This document shows, piece after piece, positions 1 to 5,438 of a stretch of 7,061 nt of DNA. Location: NCBI GenBank assembly GCA_947631715.1, contig CANRMK010000124.1, forward strand, positions 1 through 7,061. The letters run 5' to 3'. The notes under the pieces are model-generated. The model had not been told where the DNA came from, searched no databases, and saw only the letters and a list, made by a program, of their open reading frames with translations. Position numbers and translations under genes: made by a program. Every line of letters begins with the position of its first letter. Positions within the stretch are counted from its first letter, which is position 1. The stretch comes from an uncultured Acetatifactor sp. Its GTDB lineage: Bacteria; Bacillota; Clostridia; Lachnospirales; Lachnospiraceae.

Positions 1-8
1 GTGTCATT

Positions 9-1712
9 ATGAAATCATCTGCAGAATTACAGACATTGCTGTGTCAGATCGACCGCAGGAGCTACCCGGCTTACAAGGACACAAAGGGGAAGTACCGTTT
101 TGATCAGTACATTCTTTCCATTGACCATGTCCAGGGGGACCCGTTTGCCTCACCCTCAAAGGTGAGTCTTTTTATTCCCGGGGGAACGGCAGGATTTGAC
201 AGATACTTTTATGAATCCGGCCACAGGCGGATCGCGCTTCAGGATTATCTTCTGCGCCGGGTGGCCTCTAAGGTGAAAGAGTACTCTTTTAAGGCAAAGG
301 GATCGGGGAAAAGCGGTCTGATGGGCGTGAGCCAGCCGGGACAGGAGATCCTGGAAAGAAGCGCATGCACGGTGGACTCTCGGGACGGAAGCATCACTCT
401 GCGCATGGAGGTGGGATTTCCCGCTAACGGCAGAACCATTAATTCCGGCGAGCTGATAAAGATCTTTTTTAATTTTCTGCCGGTCTGCGTAAGGCAGACA
501 CTGCTTTCTGCTTCCTGTAAGCGGGAAGCCTTGAAGAGCCTGGCCGATCTGGCAGACGATCAGATGTACATACGCGGGAAACTGAAAGAGCTCGGACTGG
601 CCGCCTTTGTGGCCAATGGTTCTGTGCTTCCCAGAAAATCAGGCGTATCTTCCCTGCCCATGCAGGGGGCGGTGGTGTTTCAGGCGCCGGAATCTATGGA
701 GGTGACCCTGGAGCTGCCCCACCGCGGGCCTCTGAAAGGAATGGGGATTAGAAAAGGCGTCACCTTGATCGTTGGAGGCGGCTACCATGGGAAATCCACA
801 CTGCTGGAGGCACTTGAGCTTGGAGTGTATGATCACATTGCAGGAGACGGCAGAGAATTTGTGATTACTGACAGCAGTGCCGTAAAGCTTCGCGCCGAGG
901 ACGGGCGCAGTATACAGAATACGGATATTTCCATGTTCATCCGCAATCTGCCGAACGGTAAGGACACATCCCGCTTTTATACGGAAGATGCAAGCGGAAG
1001 TACTTCTCAGGCGGCTGCCGTGGTAGAAGCGATGGAAATGGGGGCAAAGCTTCTTCTGATCGACGAGGACACCAGCGCCACGAACTTTATGATCCGGGAC
1101 GAGCTGATGCAGCGGGTGGTAAGCCGGGATGCGGAACCTATCATTCCCTTTATCGACAGGGTCCGGGAGCTTTATGAGACGTGGGGCATATCTACTATAC
1201 TGGTGGCAGGCAGCTCCGGCTCATATTTCCACAGAGCAGATTGCGTGATCCAGATGAACCGCTATCAGCCTGCGGAAATCACGGAGCTGGCGCAGAAAGA
1301 GGCGCAGGCGTTCCCGCTGACACTGGGGGAACCGGACCGGGCACAGATGCCCTTGTTCCAACGTGTGGTAAAGCAGGACAGGGCTTTTGCAAAAGAGGAC
1401 AGGATCAAGATGAAAACTATGGGGCTGGATGGATTTTCTGTCAACAGGGAAACGGTGGATCTGCGCTATGTGGAACAGCTGACGGACCATGAACAGGTGA
1501 CGGCTCTGGCTCATATGATAAAATATATGAAGATACACAGCTTTGACGGGAACCGTACTCTGCAGGACGCTGTGGATCGTCTGTACCGGGAAATCAGTGA
1601 AAAGGGCTTTGGAGCATTCTGCGGAGGGGATATTCCCGGAAATCTTGCAATGCCCAGAAGCCAGGAGCTTTTTGCGGCTCTGGACAGATGCCGGGAACTG
1701 GTAAAAATATAG
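9..1712 (+). CDS. Predicted ABC-class P-loop ATPase (COG3044/PF09818 family)
   Basis: This 567-residue soluble protein belongs to the 'predicted ATPase of the ABC class' family. Its N-terminal part (about 1-245) carries the family-typical stretches YPAYKDTKG (19-27) and IDHVQGDPFASPSKV (38-52). A P-loop ATPase core follows: Walker A GGGYHGKST (256-264, K262), a signature-like segment SGSTSQA (329-335) where transporter ABC proteins have LSGGQ, and Walker B LLLIDEDTSATNFM (348-361, D352/E353). GSSGSYF (401-407) lies where transport ATPases have the H-loop; no His is present, as I recall for this family. There are no membrane segments or signal peptide, so it is cytosolic and not a transporter. 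From memory, a trypanosome member (MRB1590) is an RNA-binding editing factor; the bacterial role is not established. The ATG at 9 gives the family-like N-terminus, but its ribosome site lies outside the window. Length and motifs look intact. Family assignment is strong, function unknown. Confidence 0.93.
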   Translation: MKSSAELQTLLCQIDRRSYPAYKDTKGKYRFDQYILSIDHVQGDPFASPSKVSLFIPGGTAGFDRYFYESGHRRIALQDYLLRRVASKVKEYSFKAKGSGKSGLMGVSQPGQEILERSACTVDSRDGSITLRMEVGFPANGRTINSGELIKIFFNFLPVCVRQTLLSASCKREALKSLADLADDQMYIRGKLKELGLAAFVANGSVLPRKSGVSSLPMQGAVVFQAPESMEVTLELPHRGPLKGMGIRKGVTLIVGGGYHGKSTLLEALELGVYDHIAGDGREFVITDSSAVKLRAEDGRSIQNTDISMFIRNLPNGKDTSRFYTEDASGSTSQAAAVVEAMEMGAKLLLIDEDTSATNFMIRDELMQRVVSRDAEPIIPFIDRVRELYETWGISTILVAGSSGSYFHRADCVIQMNRYQPAEITELAQKEAQAFPLTLGEPDRAQMPLFQRVVKQDRAFAKEDRIKMKTMGLDGFSVNRETVDLRYVEQLTDHEQVTALAHMIKYMKIHSFDGNRTLQDAVDRLYREISEKGFGAFCGGDIPGNLAMPRSQELFAALDRCRELVKI

Positions 1713-1719
1713 TCATACC

Positions 1720-1740
1720 CTCTTTTGCAATAGCAGAGAG
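1720..1740 (+). other. Imperfect inverted repeat just after the ATPase gene
   Basis: CTCTTTTGC (1720-1728) can pair with GCAGAGAG (1733-1740) around an AATA loop. The stem has eight pairs, including one G-U, with a single bulged T. It begins eight bases after the ATPase stop codon, where a terminator would be expected. No run of T follows on either strand, so a normal intrinsic terminator is not supported. It also overlaps the proposed -35 region of the downstream promoter, so a protein-binding operator is an alternative. Both roles are inference. Confidence 0.35.
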
Positions 1741-1751
1741 TGTGATACAAT
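1725..1751 (+). promoter_or_regulatory. Candidate extended -10 promoter for the FIST-GGDEF gene
   Basis: The -10 element TACAAT (1746-1751) is directly preceded by TGTGA (1741-1745). This forms the TRTGn extended -10 motif common in Gram-positive housekeeping promoters. A TTGCAA at 1725-1730 is a plausible -35 box at a short 15-base spacing; shifting by one or two bases gives 16-17 base spacing with poorer -35 matches. The predicted start of transcription is near 1757-1759, giving a leader of about 80 bases before the TTG codon. This would make the cyclase gene independently expressed from the ATPase gene, although read-through remains possible. Confidence 0.6.
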
Positions 1752-1817
1752 ATAACTGTATTCAGCAGGGAACCCGGACAAAAACCATACGGATACGGTC
1801 AGGACCGGTAAGTTATA
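1751..1817 (+). other. Leader region with nested dyad symmetries
   Basis: TATAACT (1751-1757) is the exact reverse complement of AGTTATA (1811-1817), which ends six bases before the ribosome binding site. Inside it, CCGG at 1774-1777 can pair with CCGG at 1805-1808. Inside that, ACCATA (1784-1789) can pair with TACGGT (1794-1799) around CGGA with one mismatch. A tandem ATACGGATACGG lies at 1787-1798. An alternative near-palindrome, TACGGTC-AG-GACCGGTA (1794-1810, one bulged G), overlaps these. I recognise no known riboswitch class, including the c-di-GMP-I consensus. The outer arm overlaps the -10 box, so it would be fully transcribed only from a promoter further upstream. Confidence 0.25.
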
Positions 1818-1823
1818 CACGAC

Positions 1824-1829
1824 AAGGAG
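1824..1829 (+). promoter_or_regulatory. Ribosome binding site fixing the TTG start at 1837
   Basis: AAGGAG lies seven bases before the TTG at 1837, an ideal spacing. The next in-frame ATG is at codon 42, which has no comparable site and would cut into the FIST domain. In frame upstream of 1837 there is no ATG, GTG or TTG before a TAA at 1753-1755. The TTG start is therefore well supported. Confidence 0.85.
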
Positions 1830-1836
1830 CAGAGAG

Positions 1837-3603
1837 TTGAAACAATTTCATCTTATCTATGAGAATGACAAAAGGTTTCTGGAACAGCTGGAAGAGATCA
1901 GATGCTGGTGCAGTGAAAATACTGCTTACAAAAAGGTATTCCGGATCTATTCCGATGACATGAACACGGAACACATTGCACATGTGTGTGAGCTCCTGGA
2001 CAGGGAAATGCCGGAGGCCTTGTATTTCGGATGTACTTCCAATGCAAATATTCAGGATGGTTCTCTGGCGGAGGCTCAGATCCTGGCGACCTGTACTGTC
2101 TTTGAATATGAGACGACTCAGACGCTCCTGCTGCAGTATCCCTTTACGGAGGCAAATGCCAAAGAGGTTGTAGATGATCTGAAAGAATACTGCCGGAAAA
2201 ATTCCTGGGTGAATTCTGTGGAGATGGTGGCAACGATCATGGACATGTCCATGAAAGGCTTCTGCGATGAGATGAGTACTCTCAGGGAGGACATTCAGGT
2301 CTTTGGCGGCGGTGCGTTTAATCCCAATATGGACGATGAATTTGCGGTAGTGTTCTCAAAAGGCAGCGGAATGCTGGATCACGGCATTGTGTTCCTGCTG
2401 CTGGGAGGAGAGGATTTCCACGCGTACAGCACATTTATATCTGGCTGGAAGCCTCTGAAGAGAAGATTCCGTATCACAAAGGCTGACAAAGAGGTGCTTT
2501 ATGAATTGGATGGGAAGCCTGCTTTCGATGTGTACAAAAGATTCCTGAACATAGAGAAAAACGAGAACTTTTTTTCCAATACACTGGAATTTCCGCTGTT
2601 CTTGGAGCGGGATGGAGTGAATATCCTGCGCTGCCCTCTCTCGGTCAACGAGGACGATTCCCTTGTAATGTCTTCAGATATGGAAGAGAACGCCTATGTG
2701 AAGATCGCTTATGGAGACCCGGAGACCATTCTTCGCAGTATCTGGCAGGACGGCCAGAAGATATCGGACTTTCAGCCGGAGATCATTCAGACATTTTCCT
2801 GCGCCGCCAGAAGAGCTTTCTGGGGCGATCAGAATATCAGCAAGGAAACAGTAATGTTTAAGGACGTTGCTCCTACGTCAGGCTTTTATACTCACGGAGA
2901 GTTCATACGCATCGGCGGAGCAATGCTGAACTTTAACGTGACTCTGGTGATAGCTGCCATGCGTGAGGGGGAACCGCGGGAGACTGCGGCGCGGGAATTC
3001 TGTGGCCCTACTTTCAAAAAGCTGGATAAGATTCCCATGATCTGGCGTTTTGTATCCTTTATCGAGGCATCGACTGCGGAACTGGAAGCCATGAACCGCC
3101 TGCTTTCCATTACGGCGATCACGGACGGACTGACGCGGCTCTATAACCGCGCCGAGACAGAGCGGCGGATCCACGATGCCCTGCAGGAGTGCGGAGAAAG
3201 CGGGGATCGCAAAGTCGCGCTTATCATGCTGGACATAGACAATTTTAAGCGGGTCAACGACGTATACGGCCACCGGGAGGGAGATATGGTCATTATCGCT
3301 CTGTCCAATGTCCTGCGGAAAGTGACGGCCAGATATCCGGGAGCAATTGCCGGAAGATGGGGCGGCGAAGAGTTCATGGTAATGATGGCCGGAGAACAGG
3401 CGGACGGGGCTGTAAAGGCAGCGGAGCAGATTCGGGAGCTGTTTGCGTCAGAAACCTTTGAAAGCGCGGAACCTCAGACCGTCAGCGTCGGCGTGACATT
3501 CAGGCATGACAGTGAAAGCATCGATTCCCTGTGCAACAGGGTGGACAAAGCGCTGTATCAGGCAAAAGGAAACGGAAAGAACAGGGTCGAAAAATTGGAT
3601 TGA
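1837..3603 (+). CDS. FIST-domain sensor diguanylate cyclase (GGDEF)
   Basis: This 588-residue soluble protein is predicted to make cyclic di-GMP from two GTP in response to a small molecule bound by its FIST module. The FIST N-terminal part spans about residues 20-215, with GCTSNANI (65-72), FGGGAFN (156-162) and GWKPLKRRFRITKA (203-216). The FIST C-terminal part spans about 220-375, with YELDGKPAFDVYKRFL (222-237), CPLSVNEDDSLV (266-277) and FSCAARR (320-326). A short helical linker (about 395-425) leads to the GGDEF domain (about 428-588). That domain keeps DGLTRLYNR (430-438), DIDNFKRVND (466-475), GHREGD (478-483), GGEEF (509-513), SVGV (550-553) and ALYQAKGNGKNR (572-583), so it should be catalytically active. 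The RxxD inhibitory site expected at 500-503 reads YPGA and is absent. No membrane helix or signal peptide is seen. FIST domains are thought to bind small ligands such as amino acids; the ligand here is unknown. Confidence 0.93.
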   Translation: MKQFHLIYENDKRFLEQLEEIRCWCSENTAYKKVFRIYSDDMNTEHIAHVCELLDREMPEALYFGCTSNANIQDGSLAEAQILATCTVFEYETTQTLLLQYPFTEANAKEVVDDLKEYCRKNSWVNSVEMVATIMDMSMKGFCDEMSTLREDIQVFGGGAFNPNMDDEFAVVFSKGSGMLDHGIVFLLLGGEDFHAYSTFISGWKPLKRRFRITKADKEVLYELDGKPAFDVYKRFLNIEKNENFFSNTLEFPLFLERDGVNILRCPLSVNEDDSLVMSSDMEENAYVKIAYGDPETILRSIWQDGQKISDFQPEIIQTFSCAARRAFWGDQNISKETVMFKDVAPTSGFYTHGEFIRIGGAMLNFNVTLVIAAMREGEPRETAAREFCGPTFKKLDKIPMIWRFVSFIEASTAELEAMNRLLSITAITDGLTRLYNRAETERRIHDALQECGESGDRKVALIMLDIDNFKRVNDVYGHREGDMVIIALSNVLRKVTARYPGAIAGRWGGEEFMVMMAGEQADGAVKAAEQIRELFASETFESAEPQTVSVGVTFRHDSESIDSLCNRVDKALYQAKGNGKNRVEKLD

Positions 3604-3614
3604 CCTATGAACCA

Positions 3615-5390
3615 TCAGGACAGAACCTCATGATGGATCTGCAGCTCATACAGTTTTTTGTAAATGCCGTTCTGGGCCAGCAGCTCTTGGTGGGTACCAC
3701 GTTCCCGGATCTTTCCCTTGTGCATGACCATAATGCAGTCGGCATGCTGTATGGTGGACAGTCTGTGTGCGACCATGATGGTAGTGCGGCCCTCCATAAG
3801 CTTTTCTAACGCCTCCTGGATCAACAGTTCCGTCTCCGTGTCAATATTGGCAGTAGCCTCATCCATGACCAAAATGCTCGGGTTATGTGCCAGGGTCCTG
3901 GCAAAGGAGAGAAGCTGCCTCTCCCCCGCGGAAAAGGCGGCGCCTCTCTCAGACACGGGCTCCGCGTATTTTTGCGGCAGTCTTTCAATAAAGTGGGACG
4001 CGTTCACATATTCTGCCGCGGCCCTGACCTCTTCTAATGTGATCTCCTGATCGTAAAGCCGGATATTACTCTCCACAGTCCCCTCGAAAATAAACACATC
4101 CTGCTGCATTTGGCCGATGGCGCTCCGCAGCTGCTTTTTGCTCAACAGTCTTATATCTATCCCGTCAATGTAAATATTCCCCTTTTGTATGTCGTAGTAT
4201 CGTCCGATCAGATTCAGAATGGAGGATTTCCCTGCGCCGGTAGCCCCCACAAATGCCACCTTTTGCCCCGGCTCGATCACAAAGGATACATCGCGGAGCA
4301 CATAGTTTTCTCCGTCATAGGCGAACCAGACGTGGGAAAATTCAATGCGGCCCTGGATCCAGGGAAGCAGGGCGGGATGCTCTGCCTCTTTCACAAGGGG
4401 CTCCTCGTTTAAGATGGTAAAAATCTTTTCCGCCGAGGCGATAGAGGACTGCAGGGTAGAGAATTGCTCTGCCAGTTCCTGAATGGGGTCAAAAAAGGAC
4501 TGGATATATTGTGCGAAGATATAGAGTGTGCCGATGGATATCACACTGCCCAGCACTTCCCTGCTTCCGACTCCCAGCACGATCATCAGCGAGACTACAC
4601 TGAGGATATAGATCAGAGGGCGGAAGACGGCAAAGACCATCATTTCCCTGTAATATGCCTGAAACAGCTTGCTGCTCTTGTCGTCGAACTCTTCATATTT
4701 TCTTTTTTCCCTGCCGAAGATCTGTATGATCCGCATACCGGAGATGTTTTCTGACAGAAAGGTATTCAGATCGGTCAGCCGTGTCCGGGACAAGCGGTAG
4801 GTCTCCCGGGCGATCTTTCGGAAGATCACGGTAAGTACGGCCACTGCCGGAAGCAGCAGAAAGGAGATCAGGGCGAGCTTCCAGTCCAGAGCCAGCATAA
4901 TTGCCGCAAGGCTGACGATCTTTACAATATTGCGGAACAGCCTTACCAGGATACCGGAGTACATTTCGTTCAGGGCTTCCACATCATTTGTGACTCTGGT
5001 CACAAGCTTTCCCACAGGAGTCAGGTCAAAATAACGGCTGCTCAGACTTTGAATATGGATATAGAGCTCGCGCCGGATGGACAGAATGATCTGCTGGCCG
5101 GTCTTCTGCAGGATCCATGTCTGCGAAATGTTAAAAACAAAGCTCAGGATCAGAACGATGGCATATTTGATCGAGGTGTCTATGATCACGTCGTAATTGC
5201 CGTCCGCTTCAAACAGGTCAATGGCGTCTCCGATCAGCATGGGGCGGTACAGGTCGAATCCAGTGAGCGCCAGGATCAGGATCAGACATAAAATGAACTG
5301 GCCCAGGTAGGGCTTCATGTAAGTGAGAAGCTTTAACAGGGCGTTCCCCTTATAATTTGTCTCCAGAGTGTCTTCCGTAAACATACTCAT
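3615..5390 (-). CDS. Heterodimeric ABC exporter half, catalytic-Glu subunit (MdlB/BmrD/TM288-like)
   Basis: This 591-residue half-transporter has a type IV ABC exporter membrane domain followed by an ATPase domain. Hydrophobic segments lie near 30-50, 73-95, 150-167, 171-190, 253-275 and 283-303. The ATPase domain (about 348-582) shows Walker A GATGAGKSS (382-390), Q-loop Q430 in QMQQD, signature FSAGERQ (486-492), Walker B ILVMDEA (506-512, catalytic E511), D-loop ANID (514-517) and H-loop H542. FSAGE departs from the canonical LSGGQ, as expected for the partner that completes the degenerate site of a heterodimeric exporter. It lies 48 bases downstream of the other half on the same strand and probably forms an operon and a complex with it. 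Members of this class export drugs, lipids or peptides; the substrate here cannot be read from sequence. The ATG at 5390 is preferred over an in-frame ATG at 5384 because the nearest ribosome site already lies 12 bases upstream of it. Confidence 0.93.
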   Translation of the reverse strand: MSMFTEDTLETNYKGNALLKLLTYMKPYLGQFILCLILILALTGFDLYRPMLIGDAIDLFEADGNYDVIIDTSIKYAIVLILSFVFNISQTWILQKTGQQIILSIRRELYIHIQSLSSRYFDLTPVGKLVTRVTNDVEALNEMYSGILVRLFRNIVKIVSLAAIMLALDWKLALISFLLLPAVAVLTVIFRKIARETYRLSRTRLTDLNTFLSENISGMRIIQIFGREKRKYEEFDDKSSKLFQAYYREMMVFAVFRPLIYILSVVSLMIVLGVGSREVLGSVISIGTLYIFAQYIQSFFDPIQELAEQFSTLQSSIASAEKIFTILNEEPLVKEAEHPALLPWIQGRIEFSHVWFAYDGENYVLRDVSFVIEPGQKVAFVGATGAGKSSILNLIGRYYDIQKGNIYIDGIDIRLLSKKQLRSAIGQMQQDVFIFEGTVESNIRLYDQEITLEEVRAAAEYVNASHFIERLPQKYAEPVSERGAAFSAGERQLLSFARTLAHNPSILVMDEATANIDTETELLIQEALEKLMEGRTTIMVAHRLSTIQHADCIMVMHKGKIRERGTHQELLAQNGIYKKLYELQIHHEVLS

Positions 5391-5402
5391 ATCAATGCAG
5401 GT

Positions 5403-5409
5403 TCCTTTC
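5403..5409 (-). promoter_or_regulatory. Ribosome binding site of the MdlB-like gene (long spacing)
   Basis: The minus strand reads GAAAGGA here, with the AAGGA core 12 bases before the ATG at 5390. This is longer than the usual 5-9 bases. An in-frame ATT at 5396-5394 would sit at ideal spacing, but ATT starts are very rare, so ATG remains the better call. I see no convincing promoter or terminator in the 48-base gap (5391-5438), which fits co-transcription of the two exporter genes. Confidence 0.5.
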
Positions 5410-5438
5410 GTTTTCTGCCGATGGGCATATAAGCATTT

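Noticed and set aside
1751..1836. A c-di-GMP riboswitch in the leader of the cyclase gene
   Set aside because: It would be attractive next to a cyclase, but I cannot find the conserved GEMM-type core, and the region is shorter than a complete aptamer plus expression platform.
2878..3273. A 131-codon open frame on the minus strand
   Set aside because: It is antisense to the FIST/GGDEF junction of the cyclase gene, with no recognisable protein features or supporting context.
5416..5427. TGCC-GATG-GGCA dyad in the gap between the two exporter genes
   Set aside because: It has only four pairs with no T-run on either strand. It is too weak to call a terminator and is expected by chance.
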